Shown piece by piece: positions 34,551 to 46,680 of a DNA stretch of 64,000 nt (positions within the stretch are counted from its first letter, which is position 1; the number at the start of each line of letters is the position of its first letter). The notes under the pieces were generated by a model. The model saw nothing but the letters and a program-made list of their open reading frames with translations. It was not told where the DNA came from and did no database searches. Origin of the DNA: Epiperipatus broadwayi (taxonomy: Eukaryota; Onychophora; Udeonychophora; Euonychophora; Peripatidae); the NCBI GenBank assembly GCA_028023455.1, contig JAQFVV010000281.1, positions 994,001 to 1,058,000 of the forward strand, in the 5' to 3' direction. Position numbers and translations under genes: made by a program.

Positions 34551-37500
34551 GACATTTAATATATATATATATATAAAAACGAATTTCTTTCTTTGTAGTG
34601 TATATCACGTATATCATCTATTTTAAAATTAATTCATGTAATTACTATTGTATTATTTTGGGGGTAGAAATTGTTTTCAGATGATTTTATATATGTTTAT
34701 GTAAATGCTTTTGCTATTATGGTCATTTTGGGGTGGAAATTTATATGCTTTATTTAAAATGCTTTACAAATAATTTTTTTTCTTTTCTCAATTAAAAAAA
34801 AAAGAAAAGACAAAACAATTAAGAGATATTATTATTAGCATCAGAAATTATTATCAGATGTTTAGACTTATAAATGAATTGCTTATCTATTGAGTATCAT
34901 CATCATTTTTATTTTTATTGTTTTATAAAAGTGCATGGAAATAGTTTTGAGAATTTTGTGCGCATTTCTTATTGCTTATTATTATTGTTATCGTAAATTT
35001 AAGGCCAGAAACAAGCTAATTTATGCTTGGAAAATGTATGGGCTCATATTCCAGTACACTAATTTGTGAGAATATTAAAGTTGTGAATGTTTTACTTGTA
35101 TAATTTGATGTTTTGACCTGTATGTGTGTGGATAGACAAAGATCTCCACAATCTCAGTGAAGTTTAACTCACTAAGATTTATGCTATATTTATAAAGTAT
35201 TTGAACCTAGTGGAAGAGTTTTCCCACTTGAGTATTCTCTACACCATAAGAAGGTTTCTTATTTTGATGGCCAGAGGCATTTGGTATACCTATGTTTTTA
35301 TATGACTAGCGATAAAAATCTAGCATATCTCAACCTTAGTGAAAAGGTTCTCTCTTATTCGGGTCACTGCCTGCCTCATATTAATATTTGATATTCCTTA
35401 CATGTGTATTTAGAGGATAGGCATGATAAGCATTATTATAAGTATTGGATACCAGGTTGCAAACTCAATTTAATGTCTGAATGAATGCAGATAACGTATG
35501 TGCAATTGGTGTATTTGAATATCATTTTTGTAGATTTGATTTAGCATACGAGCCAAAAATAATTAAGTTAATAACTGTTAAGGGTTAAATAAAACTTACG
35601 GATGATTGGGCATAAGCAATGCATATATAAATGTATTTAATAAATATTTACATGCCCAGCTGAGAACTTCGCTGGAAAGGTAGTATTGTTAAAATATTAT
35701 TATGTTATAAGAACATGAACATAGAGAGTGCATTATGATGATGTTTGATCTTAATGCCAATTTATTTGCAATAACTTAGTCTTGCTATTATTTTAAGATA
35801 TCTCTGTTGTAAAGATTAGGGCCAAAGAATATTTAATCAAGATGATTGGATAAGATCAAGAAATTTGCAAGGAAATATCAACTTTAAATTCATTAAATAA
35901 AATTATTAAATTTAATTAGGGGAAAAATCGATTATGTATTTTCTACAATATATCTGTAATAAAAAAAGAAAGCATTGAAAATGGGAAGAAATTGGTATTT
36001 ACTATATTTAAGGTAAAAAGAAAGTGTAGATATAATGTAATGTATATGTTTTGTATTGATTGAATTATAGTTTGTCAAATAAAATTTGTTATTTGTTTTT
36101 AAATAAAATTTGCATGTATCTCCATGTTTTTGTGGGTTATTATTATCTAGATATTTCCAATCCAATCATACATCAATATAATATTATTAATATTTGAATT
36201 ATCATGTATGTAATTAATATTTAGTAACACTATTTAAAAGGTTAATTTTAAATGCGTAAAATTACCAAAAAATTTAATATTGTTGAAGTATAAACCATGA
36301 ATAGAGATATTATTGAATGATAGCGAGTGCAGAGGGTGGGCATAAAATCCTTTCTCCATCCATTGTACTCAAACCTCTCTAGACACATTTTATTTTATTA
36401 TAATTTTGTTATAATTGCAACTATGTTTTATGATGTGTTCATAAAGATTTAATAAGCTTAAAATATTCCAGCTTTAATGTAAATTGATATTATATTGCAT
36501 TAAAGACAACTGAGATCACCTTGGAGGTGATCAAGAGAGGAGAGTTTATTACCAATAACCTATCGCAGCTTATTAGATTTCCACACCTAATTGTTCAAAA
36601 ACCCTGAGAAGAGTTTAGAATGAGAGGAAATGAGCTAGCAAAGATGTAAAATTTAATGATAAAATAAATAATAGTGTAATAGACATATGGATGTGAAATT
36701 GATGAAGGCATGGATCAGGAAGGTGAAGATGAATATAGAACTTTATAATTAGAATAAAATTTAATTGTAGCTTTAATCATAGTGAATGGGATTATGCTGA
36801 GAATAGCCTGGAATTCTTAAAAATATTAATATTGTCAATTTTAATGCATTCTCAGTGTATTCTAAATTAATTATGTATGAGATTTAACCTCTATATTTTA
36901 TTGGAGCTGCAATTTGGCACCCTGGCAATTAAGCTTATAGATGTTCTGTATCACCATCATCATCTCAGTAGGCCTCAGAAATAGTGTCAGCTGAGAATGA
37001 TGAAGTATCCATCGATCCATGCTTAAAATGTTGTAATTGGCATGCAATTTATCTGCAAATGTGTAAATGCCATATAGTTTGAATATGGTATAATTAATCT
37101 GTAACGTGGATGTGCGATCATTTGAATAAAATTCTCATTGGTTATAATAAAGTTATAATTAGCTTAAACTATCCAATAATATATATGATATTTGGAAGCT
37201 CTCCTAATCGTTTTAATGCTATTTAAAATCCAATGTGGATGACCGATCGAGAGATTGCAAAACGCGTTTTGTGTTGATTTATTAAGTTTTTATAAAGTAA
37301 CAAAATAAAGAATAACTTTTCATTTGTTTGAATGGATTTTATTTGGTTACAATTGGCCTGTAACGCGGTTGTACGAAGGAAGTTATATTTGGTTTATACG
37401 TATTAAATATATTAGTCTATGCATTATATTTGGGAAATTATTAGATTAAATCTAAACTTAGAAATTATTTGATCTATACTTAGTATACCAGAATATATAT

Positions 37501-37690
37501 AATTGATGCATTGCATATTTAATTGATACTTAAGAAATGCATCTGTCATTAATTTATATATTTAAGAAATGTTCATCATCTTTCAAAAACTATTATTATT
37601 TTTGAATTTAATTTAGTTAGAAAAATCAGCATCTTCTTCTCTTGAAATTTTAATTGTTAGAAATAACCTTTTCAAATTTTTTAATTGTTA

Positions 37691-37692
<2 letters not shown>
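34551..37692. other. AT-rich stretch without recognisable genes
   Basis: Long AT-rich DNA with ATT/TTA runs and scattered moderately complex patches (35.1-35.5, 36.5-36.7, 36.9-37.3 kb). No coding frame above background, no terminal repeats, no supported splice pair. The minus-strand frame 35932-36165 is Asn/Tyr/Phe-rich background. Confidence 0.4.

Positions 37693-37750
<58 letters not shown>
37693..37750. repeat. (AT)29 microsatellite
   Basis: An uninterrupted AT run. On the minus strand it follows the tRNA-like sequence at 37751-37830 as its tail. Confidence 0.95.
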
Positions 37751-37755
<5 letters not shown>

Positions 37756-37830
37756 CAGGGCTGAGTTCAAACCCTGTTCTAAGTCATAGGGCAATACCAC
37801 TGAGCATACATATATACTCAAATCAAGTGT
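37751..37830 (-). repeat. tRNA-derived SINE-like element with (AT)n tail
   Basis: On the minus strand TGCTCAGTGGTATTG (37806-37792) is a good box A, and GGGTTTGAACTC (37774-37763) a good box B, about 20 nt apart, with ACAGGG and CCCTGT pairing around the second box as a tRNA T arm would. The sequence runs directly into (TA)n. Together with the element at 31.65-31.84 kb it suggests a tRNA-headed SINE family with AT tails. Confidence 0.45.
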
Positions 37831-38000
37831 AATATTAAGATAAATTATTTTTTTTCTCGTTGTTGTTTTGTATGCATGTGTGTATATATTTTAAGTAAGT
37901 AAATAAAAATAGATTGAAACATAAGAGGGATTATATAGTTTGTGCTCTTATATTTTGTTTATACACATGTTTATATTGCTGCATGAGTGAGTAAATGTAA

Positions 38001-38256
38001 AAAGAAATTGATTCCAAGATGGATGACTAAAGGAAAGATTTTACAAATTCTAAAAGATATGTTAATTGGAAATAAAGAATTCAGAAAGTTATAGATCGCT
38101 ATCTCAAGGAATAAAGCTATTTTAATTTAAAAAGAAATTGATTCCAAGATGGTCAACTAAGGAAAGATTTTACAAATTCTAAAAGATAAGTTAATTGCGA
38201 AGAAAGGACCCAAAAAGTTGCAGATCATTATCTTGAGACAAAGCCGTTTAATTTAA
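38001..38256 (+). repeat. 130-bp tandem duplication
   Basis: Copies at 38001-38130 and 38131-38256 share AAAGAAATTGATTCCAAGAT, GGAAAGATTTTACAAATTCT and AAAAGAT/AGTTAATTG. They lie upstream of LTR-like unit C and could be its U3 region. Confidence 0.75.
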
Positions 38257-38429
38257 TAAAAGAAAATGTTGTAAATAAGAGACAATAAACAGTCAAGTGT
38301 GGATCTCAAGGTAAAATTGAAATTCCTGAACAGAGATAAAAACAAAGAAAAGAAAAGTTATTGAAAAGATTTTCTATTTGCAAACCACATGGTTTAATTA
38401 AAAATGAAGAGAACAATCGAAGGAAAATT

Positions 38430-39460
38430 AGTAAAAGATAAAAGTTTATATATCTTAAAATCATGAACAGGCTGGGGTAGAAGAACAGAGTGGACCGGGC
38501 TATGCCATCCATCCTGTGGAGATACTATCATCACTGTCCATGTAGGAGTGAATCCCTTCCTAAAGTTATGGAAAAAACAGCATTCACCAGATGCCATTGA
38601 TTGCCTTACGGAAGCCTACAAAAGAAAGAAATCATTTACTCATAACATCGCAGCATGAAGCCAGTGAAAAATTACTGTTAATCTACACCCAGGTGAGATA
38701 AAGTAGGTAACTCAATATTTTTGTAAATGACAGTAACCTCTTGAATGAGAACATATCTTAATAAAATAATGTGTAAAAGGGTTGAAAGTAAATAAAGAGA
38801 CAGTTGAAATAATGCCCTATATAACTATATGCCTAAATAGACAGGATAATGTCTGATTGCAGTTATTTTTCATGCTATGATATATATGTTTTGTTTGTTA
38901 TATTTATGAAGTTATGTGAGTGTGTATTTACATGTGTGTCATTTAAGTATTTGGGCACAAACCAATATCCAATTGTGGAATTTTATTGGGTTTTATTATA
39001 TTTTTGGTATTAATAAATGTTAAGTAGTGTTTTAAATATAATTGTGTGTGTTTAGTATTAATTTTTTAGAGTAGCATTAAGAACAAAAGTAAGAAAGTAA
39101 AACAAATCATTTATGCGCTCCATCGCATTTGATCTGTTTCCTCCACCTCTTTCCCACAGCCAATGACCACTACTCCTGAGTGATCTAGCCAGAGGTATAA
39201 GCTCTACTCACTAGAAATAGATACTCGTTCTCTCCCAGCATAATTCTTACTTACTCGTAAGTAAGATTGGCGCTTGGAGTCAAATTGACTTCCATAAATA
39301 TGCTGGGCAAGTAATAAGAGTACATTGCAGAACCAACTATATATATATGTGTTCGCATCATAATTTTCATTTAAATAAAACGAGCAGAAACTTAGATTTG
39401 AAATACATAATAAACATATACCACCTATATTCGTGTTTACACCGGGTACAAACTATTACA
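38430..39460 (+). repeat. LTR-like unit C (right part) with strong splice sites
   Basis: The left boundary is not found. A TTATATATC box near 38446 precedes a less AT-rich exon-like stretch ending at CACCCAG|GTGAGA (38692/38693). A classic acceptor, TGTTTCCTCCACCTCTTTCC then CACAG, ends at 39159. The following exon includes AATAAA near 39376, and the unit ends CGGGTACAAACTATTACA at 39460, followed by (AT)8. The order matches units A (1928) and B (28497). The open frames at 38306-38597 (-) are chance frames. Confidence 0.45.
38693..39159 (+). other. Candidate intron in unit C
   Basis: 467 nt from CAG|GTGAGA to a long pyrimidine tract ending CCCACAG. This is the best-matching splice pair in the window by consensus. 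Confidence 0.5.
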
Positions 39461-39632
39461 ATATATATATATATATTGAATTTATGGTTATTGCAGGCAT
39501 AATGATACAGCTTTTACTTAAATCTGTTAATTCATGTTTCTATCCCAAATTTGAGTATTTTCAGCAAAGGTTGCAATTAGTTGTTTTTTATTGCTGTGTG
39601 TTTTTTTCTTTTTGTTGACAATTGTCATATGT

Positions 39633-39784
39633 AAATATACATGTGTATACATGCGCACATACACTGGTAATATTCAGTCAATATAATACCTCATATTGCA
39701 TATATGAAATGTATTTATCCGTATATCTTTAAGTTATTTTTATCACTGTGGTACCTTATGATGAGTGCCAAAGTGTTTATTTAT
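39633..39784 (+). repeat. Copy of the 337-bp repeat from the gag-only element
   Basis: It shares GCGCACATACACTGGTAATATT, ATACCT(C/T)AT, AAATGTATTTATCC and CCTTATGATGAGTGC with 6241-6577. Relative to the neighbouring coding sequence it is inverted: the unit runs + here while Gypsy pol runs -, whereas at 6.2 kb unit and gag are both +. Confidence 0.7.
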
Positions 39785-39821
39785 TGCACTATTAACTGAG
39801 TATACTAAGCTTTACAAAAAC

Positions 39822-41010
39822 TCATATTTTTTTGGGGTAAGATATAAAATTTCTGGCATTGTAAGTACCTCTCATTTCTTCAGGGGTAGACATTAGAAAA
39901 GCATTCTCTCCTATTTGTTTGATTATTTGATAAGGCCCTTCATACAACTCTAGAGATTTCCTAAACAAATTTTTCTAGGGGTTACTGACATGTGGTGTTC
40001 TAATCATGACATAATCATTAACTTTGAATAGATGAGGACCAGCCTTAGATTGCTGAGTGCATTTTTCACCAATTTTTTTCATTTTAACACGGGCTACTGT
40101 TCAATCATGGACTGAATCAATGTTTTATACAATAGCAGGCAATAAGGTTTTGATAAGCAAGGGCTCTGATATTCCATAATGGAGCCTGATAGTAGAAAAT
40201 TTAGTGGACTAATTAATAGTGGTATTGATATAATGTACCACCTGTGATAATTTGTGAACTCACTGTTTATGTTCCTGCTTAACATAAACTCTAAACAACC
40301 TCTTTAATTCCCTCATAATCCATTCACATGGATTGGACTGGGGGCTTCTGCTAGAACACATAATTTTTTGAATTATTCTGCTGACTCCATCTATTCCATG
40401 TGTCAGATATAAATATGGTCGCATGATCTGAAATGTTTGTATCTGGTTTCCCTACTAAAGGTATTTGAAAATTTTCCAGGCATTTAATTACACTTTTGGT
40501 GTGTGTCTTTGGCACTGCATATGCTGATATGAATTTAATAAACAAGTCATACATGACTCAAATAAATTTTTGTCTATTGAAGAGTGGAAGTTGGCCATAG
40601 AAATCAATGGCTAACAATTCATTGGGCTTATTGGGAAAAATAGGCTGTAAAACACCCACATAGGATCTATTGCTAAATTTAGTCCTGATACATATGTCAC
40701 ACTCCATTAATTTATTTTGAATGGCTTTATGTATTTTATTAAACCAAAAGAATTGTCTAATGATGGGCTCAATCTTCTGTATCCCATAATGACCATAACT
40801 ACAGTGGACATAGTAAATAAGCTTATTGACTAAAACACTAGGAATTATAACCCTCCATGAAGTCTCATCCCCCTCTCTTAATTTCTTCATAAGTATATCA
40901 TTATGCATTATATATCCTTCCCTAATTCTGACTATAAAATTATTATTTCTAGCTAACCCAACCGAGTCCTCCAATACATTTATAATCCTTTTAAGCCTAG
41001 CTTCTTGCAT
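39822..41010 (-). pseudogene. Integrase region of the Gypsy element
   Basis: Minus strand from 41010. The HHCC zinc-binding part shows VHCSYGHYG ... CDIC. The core shows D in LAIDFYGQLP (near 40.6 kb), D in ISDHATIF (near 40.43 kb; families normally have SDHGTQF or similar) and E in SNPCEWIMRELKRLF (near 40.33 kb), so all three acidic residues are still readable in different frames. The C-terminal part ends FISYPKKI-stop at 39822. Breaks lie after FNRQKFI, after the second D, and at several TAG/TGA codons. The enzyme would insert the cDNA; this copy is inactive. Confidence 0.8.
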
Positions 41011-41028
41011 TTGTAATATTTTTAAATT

Positions 41029-41633
41029 TTAATAATCCTGAACTATTTCATTTTCTAATGAAGGGGATAAATCACAAACCACAATATTATCTGCACTGGG
41101 ATTCTGGTAATTGATGGCAACAGGATGATGGCTAAGTATATCAGCAATAATATTATCCCTATTAAGACAATATATGATTTGGTACTTAAATTTCTGTAAA
41201 TAAAGACTCCATCTTACTAATCTCTCATTATTTAAGTAGCTTCTATTTAGAAATTCTAAGCTACAGTGGTCTGAAAGTACAATAACCTCTGAATCCAACA
41301 AAAATTGTCTTAATTTTTGGAACCCCTATACTACGGCTAAAACTTCTTTTCTGTAGTAGTATAATTTAATTCAGCCCCCATAAGATGCCTACTTAGAAAA
41401 TGCAAAACTCTGGGCTCCCCACTTTCACTTAATTGGTATAAAATGATCCCTAGACCAAACCCACTGCGATCAGTTTGTAGATAGAAAACCCTGTTAATGT
41501 TGGAGTAAGCTAAAATTACTGTTTTGAGAAAATTATCCTTTATAACTATAATTATAAATATGCGACTTTTTTCGCATTCATTAGTGAAGCTATAATTATA
41601 CTTAAAATAATGTGTAAGCAGTCTGCTTAGCAC
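41029..41633 (-). pseudogene. RNase H region of the Gypsy element
   Basis: Minus strand. LQTDRSGFGLGIILYQ corresponds to the usual TDASGFGLGAVL motif (Ala to Arg). HFLSRHLMGAELNYTTTEKK follows, then after a frame break LSDHCSLEFLNRSYL and NERLVRWSLYLQKF, and CLNRDNIIADILSHHP. This is the normal order of Gypsy RNase H motifs up to the tether before integrase. Confidence 0.8.
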
Positions 41634-42452
41634 TTTCGAGATTTAATGTTAGAATCTCATAGCTTTGTGATTGAATACTGTCATTATTTATTGTACATAT
41701 AACCTGAAATTCTAAAGCATGATCCTGGGTCCACCTTTCATTTTTCTTTAATAAAATTGATAAATGAACTGTATCAGCAGAAATTTTTTATAAAATCTGT
41801 GATAATAAGTACACAGTCCCAAAAACGACCTCAAATGTTTCCTGGTTTTTGGAACTGGAAATTTCTGGATTAATATATTTTTTTCTGGATGGGGTTTAAT
41901 TCCCTCCTAAAAAACTAAATGTCCTAAAAATGTGATTTCCTGGACTGCTATTGCACATTTTTTAAAATCGATTTTGATATTACATCTGGAACACTCTTGT
42001 AAGAAAAAAGATAAATGATTCAAATGCTCTACCATATTCTTGGAGACAATGACTATATCATCAACATACATGATCAATATGTTTCAGAGTTCTTTTGAGA
42101 GGACCCCATTTAGGCATCTGATAAGACCAGACCCATTATTTATTAAACCAAAGGGCATCCATTGAAAAATATATGACCGGCCCTTATACCAAAATGTGGT
42201 GTACTTTTGATCAGAATTATGGAGTGGGATTTGCAAATAGCTGGCTGTAAGGTCAAATGTTGTAAATATGGCTCTCTCTTCAAACTTGGTCAACAGTTCC
42301 TGTACTGGTGATGGTATATCATGCTCTGGGAGAGTGAGGCAGTTTAATTGACAAGCATTGAGGCAGACTCTAACTGTACCATCTTTTTTAACTATTATGA
42401 GGGGATTGACATAAGGAGAAGGGCATGGCCTAATAATTTGCCACTCTATCAT
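41634..42452 (-). pseudogene. Reverse transcriptase region of the Gypsy element
   Basis: Minus strand. CPSPYVNPLIIVKKDGTVRV is followed by IFTTFDLTASYLQIPLH (motif A with catalytic Asp) and FQWMPFGLINNGSGLI (motif B), and in a shifted frame HVYVDDIVIVS, a YVDD box with the Asp codons near 42055-42063. QEITFLGH (the usual FLGH) is also readable. A frameshift separates motif B from YVDD, and later stops break the thumb and connection. Upstream at 42850-42470, a linker ending DNDPFSKRLFPS leads into it. Confidence 0.85.
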
Positions 42453-42469
42453 CCTTTGAATTTGTTGCT

Positions 42470-43185
42470 CTACCTCAGCCTGGTATTGATATGGGATGGG
42501 AAAAGTCTTTTGCTGAAAGGGTCATTATCCTTCAATTTAATTTGGTGAACATATCCTTCCATAATGCTAGGTATTTTAGAAAATAAATGCCTGTACTGTA
42601 ACAACAATTGGAATAATAGTTCATAATATTGTGTATCAGTAATACATGAACCCGCCAACTTAATTCTGATATTAACATAAATTGAAGTTTCCTGTACAGT
42701 TAATAATTGACTTGTCTGACCAATAAAATTAACAGGAAATGGAAAAATGTCCTCATGGCATTTAAAAGTTCTATCATGACAATTGACTATACAATTGTTA
42801 AGAGTCATGAAGTCAGATCTAATAATGGGTTCATGAATTAAGTCGGGCATAATTAAAAAGACATGTTCAAAACTATTGGAACAAATTTCTAAGGTAAGAT
42901 TACTTGTTTGTTAAATAATTTTGACTTTTTCCTATTAGCTAAAGTCACTTGGATAACTCTTGAGGACAAAATAGGAATATCCTGATTAACCTCACTGATT
43001 CTTAAATACATATCATGTGATATAATAGAAGCCTGACTGCCTGATTCAACAAGTGCATTTATTATAACCCCTGCCACAGTAGTTTTGATAATTGGACACT
43101 GATATAAAATAGGGGGTTCAATTGTTCTATTTGGTTCCAGGTAATCAATTTCAAGATCAATATTTCTCATCATATAAAATATCAT
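42470..43185 (-). pseudogene. Protease and linker of the Gypsy element
   Basis: Minus strand from 43185. An aspartic-protease-like stretch reads VIINALVESGSQASIIS; the family motif is D-S/T-G, so the catalytic Asp has become Glu here. A frame break follows, then a 126-codon linker (42850-42470) of the type that joins protease to RT. It would have cut Gag-Pol; with Glu in place of Asp and the break it is inactive. Confidence 0.7.
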
Positions 43186-43244
43186 GTTCCCCAGTTGTTT
43201 AGGAATAAGACCCCGAAGTGAGGAATGATTCTGTGAGGTCCTAC

Positions 43245-45425
43245 TTAGTTTAATGCCACCATACTCTTTTTGATAGGTACCCCTTTCTTTGGAAGAGTTT
43301 GCATCCCACTAGTGGATGTCTGACTATCACCCACATACCTCTTAAACCTTGGCCTACTAATATGTGAATTTCTCACATTATATGCTATATTCCTATCCCT
43401 ATAAATTCTTCTCTTACTATTGGGTGGTATAGACAACATATTTATTTGATTCATAGAAGGATGGGGTTCTCTACTGGTCCTAATTATCTAAAATTTTGTC
43501 ACTTGCTTCTAATGAATCTAAGATCCTACTGCATCATTGATCAGGTGTTGATCAGCAGCAATCAGGACCTGCACTATGTGGTGTGGCAAGTTGTGTTTGA
43601 TGATCCTTACAATTTGAGACTCTGACAAGGGATAAGCTGTTAAAGTTTTCAGTTTAACCACTTGGTTCCTGAATAATTGCATTTAACTACTTTTATGTGC
43701 ACTATACTTCTCTTGAGAAACCTGATATCTAATGTTATCTTGGTAGTCCTCTCCCCAGAAACTCACCAAGATCACGTACTTAAAGTCACTGAAGGTTTGG
43801 GGCTTGTCAAACATAGACTGCCACCAATCCCTTGATGTGAACCATAAATGATTGCTTGCAATCGCAATTTTCTCTTCTTCTGACAATCTGCACAAAGCGA
43901 ACAAACTTTCTAAGCTCTGCAGATATTCATAGGGATTTTCCAAATATTCTCCCTTGAACATCTTCACCCACAAGAACTTTAATGCTAATGAATTTTGACT
44001 ATCTATACTATAAAAAATTCTATCCTTCTCCTGTTCTAATCTTTCAGAGCATATCTTTTGTTGCCCTGCTGAATGACTCACTTCTGGGTTCTGATAATAA
44101 TCATCTGGCTCAATAAATTTTGTTTTAATATCCGTTAAGGATTCCTTCCTAAAACTATCATTTCCTTTCCTAAAATCACCACTTTCTTTACTTTTCACTA
44201 ATCTTACTATTTCAGACCTATCATACTGACAATCAAAGTCTCCATCTCTATTTCTCCCATGGTCAGTATTACTTTTTCTTGTAGGCCCACCAACAGTATC
44301 TCTTACATCCTTTATATCATACTCAATCTTTGATATCTGTTCTTCATTTCTTTTAATGTTTCCTGTACCTCTTTTTTTAAAATACCTATATTATGATTAT
44401 GCTGTGCCTTAATATCTTAGACCTCTTCTAACACCTCTGACATCTTTTGTTCCACTATCTCTTCCATCTTTTGGGAGCGTTCTCCTACTTGAATCTTAAC
44501 TAACTCTAATTCATTGACAAAATCCTGCAAGGGTAACTGAGCTTTTTCATTAACCTCATTCTTCCAACTATCTATTTCTTCCTGCATTTGAATGAATCTA
44601 TTTTTTATTCCTTGGATTACTTTATACTGACCTGTTCTTTGTTCTTCAACCTTATCAATTAACTTCTTTATCTGCTTTTTACATTCTTCAACTTGATTAT
44701 TAGATGTTAGTGTTAAATTTACCATTTTATTTAATAATATGTTATATTGGCCCTGGAACTCCTGTTTCATAATTTCTATTTTTTTCTTCTGATTTTTGGG
44801 CAGTCAACTTAACTTTATCCAATTGACATTGAATACTTTGTTCAGTTTTTATAAGAGTCTCCTGAAAATCTGTCTTTAAATCTTGATATCTCTTGTCAGC
44901 AGTTCTCAAATTCTCATCTATTTTCTCAAAATTCCTTTGAAATTCTTCTCTAAATTTTTGAGCTTCTTCCCTATCTTCTTTTCTAATTTTGATAAAATCT
45001 TCTCTCTGCTGATCAAATTTTAAATTTAATTTCTCACTAGTTTCTTTCTGCTGATCTATTTTTAAATTTAATTCTTCTTTCTGCTGATCTTATTTTAAAT
45101 TTAATTTCTCACTAGCTTCTTTCTGCTGATCAAATTTTAAATTTAATTCTTCACTGGCTTTTTTCTGCTGATCTAATCTTAAAAACAATTCCTCTCTATC
45201 TTCCCTAACTTGCTGATGATCTTGAGATATTCTCTCGAGATATGCCATTATATCTAGTGACATACCATTCTCAGCGCTAGTAATTCCTGGATTAATAACA
45301 CTTGTACTTGTTCTTTCATTTAATAACTCATCTTCTAGATTAAATGCTGGAGTGTCTGGTGAAGGAAAATCTTGGGACCTCTGTGAACTATCAAAAATCT
45401 CAATAGTTTCTAAGTGGCAATCCAT
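43245..45425 (-). pseudogene. gag of the Gypsy element, coiled-coil type
   Basis: ATG at 45425 (MDCHLETIEIFD) leads to an acidic region and a long coiled coil that includes about five 14-residue repeats (DQQKEASEKLNLK type). Further helical, Lys/Glu-rich blocks are split by stops (45090-45092 TAA and several later, with a 44770-44417 open block). The capsid part (44198-43683) shows FLWVKMFKGEY, YLQSLESLFALCRLS, the DWWQSMFDKPQTF motif and FWGEDYQDNIRYQVS, matching WWDSLYKKP and YWSKDYQENLRHQIS of the 4-5.3 kb gag. The tail (about 43650-43245) again shows PLSESQIVRI and a basic end without a clear zinc knuckle. Confidence 0.8.
45003..45180 (-). repeat. 42-bp coding minisatellite in gag
   Basis: About five imperfect units, each CTGCTGATC... 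TTTAAATTTAA on the + strand, encode D-Q-Q-K-E-x-S-E-K-L-N-L-K on the minus strand; one unit is shortened by four or five codons. Length changes in steps of whole codons lengthen or shorten the coiled coil. Confidence 0.8.
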
Positions 45426-45471
45426 AATATTTTTTTCTTTTTAAAACTTTAATGATAATCTTTAAAATTGC

Positions 45472-45628
<157 letters not shown>

Positions 45629-46296
45629 TTAAGGCATCCATTTCTTGACATCTCCTAACAATCAAAACAATTAAAACCACAGCAATAATGCTACAAGAAG
45701 GAATATTTTATTCTTATGACTCCTATCCTTATATGTTTTATTCACTTTTATATGAGTCTTGGTTCACAAAGGTTCAACAATTATTTATAAATAAAAATAA
45801 TGATTTGTTAATAGACATGATTAACAAAACAATAAGCATCAAGTAACAGATAATTCAGATATCTTAATAAAAATATCAGTAAATGCAATACAGAGTCAGT
45901 TATTTATTTCTATGATGATAATTCATAAACTGCCCTTATCAATAATATTGCATTGATATTTTCAAAAACTTGTCTTTTAAAGTAGACATGTTAACTCTAA
46001 TTGTCTTTAATTAGATTAGTTAACTATGTTAACTAATTTGATATTAATCCATTAATTGAAAAATTTGCATAAAATCAGAATTAAATTAAAAAAATGAATC
46101 CAAATGAAGTCAGTAAAATCTAACCAATATCTATCAACCTCTAACACAAGCCTACACCATTCAACAGAGACCTACACATTAGGGTAATAACAAAATAATG
46201 ACTCCAAATGAAGTCAATAAACTCTAACAAAGAAAATCCATCAACATCTAATACAGGCTTACACATATATTTGAGACCTATAACATATAAATCGAA
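45629..46296 (-). other. Leader region of the Gypsy element
   Basis: AT-rich sequence between the putative primer site and the microsatellite, without an open frame. It contains a short near-repeat, AAATGAAGTCA(G/A)TAAA(A/C)TCTAAC at about 46102 and 46206. Confidence 0.4.
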
Positions 46297-46316
46297 GCCT
46301 TCATGTTTGGGCACCA
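46297..46316 (-). promoter_or_regulatory. Putative primer binding site of the Gypsy element
   Basis: On the minus strand GGTTACA (LTR-type end), AT spacer, then TGGTGCCCAAACATGAAGGC. It shares TGG-x-x-CCC-AA-CATG with the Lys-type site at 3567-3584 but has one extra A and other changes, so the tRNA assignment is weak. Confidence 0.45.
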
Positions 46317-46318
46317 AT

Positions 46319-46680
46319 TGTAACCAAAAAGAAAGAGAGAAAAAGGAAAGTGGAAGGAAAAGAAAGAAAAGGAAAAGAAGAGAAAACAGAAATGATAATG
46401 AAAGAGAAGAGAAAAGAAATTAGAAATGGAAGTAGAGAGAAAGATGATAATGAAAGATAGAGAGAAAGATGATAATGAAAGATAGAGAGAAGAAAAGAAA
46501 TGAAAGAAATAGAAATGAAACATGGTTGTGATATAGATGGAAGGAAAATAAGAAATGAAATGATTTGAAATGGTTGAGATGATAGATATGAAGCTGGAAA
46601 TCTAGTACATATTTCTGCTTCACCTAGTGCCAATGTCATCAGCACTAGTCTGGGTTTGAACCCAATCCTTATTAACTGAC
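46319..46680 (-). repeat. Possible 5' LTR of the Gypsy element with purine tract
   Basis: On the minus strand the interval could run from TGTCAGTTAATAAGG (46680) to GGTTACA (46319), about 360 bp. Most of it (46326-46510) is purine-rich on the + strand with GATGATAATGAAAGATAGAG repeated. Without a second copy the left boundary is a guess. On the + strand, CTGGGTTTGAACCCAAT at 46648-46664 resembles a pol III box B, so part could be a SINE instead. Confidence 0.35.

Noticed and set aside
46208-46645. Lys/Arg/Glu-rich (+) and Ser/Phe-rich (-) frames
   Set aside because: They translate a low-complexity purine tract; composition is explained by the tract.
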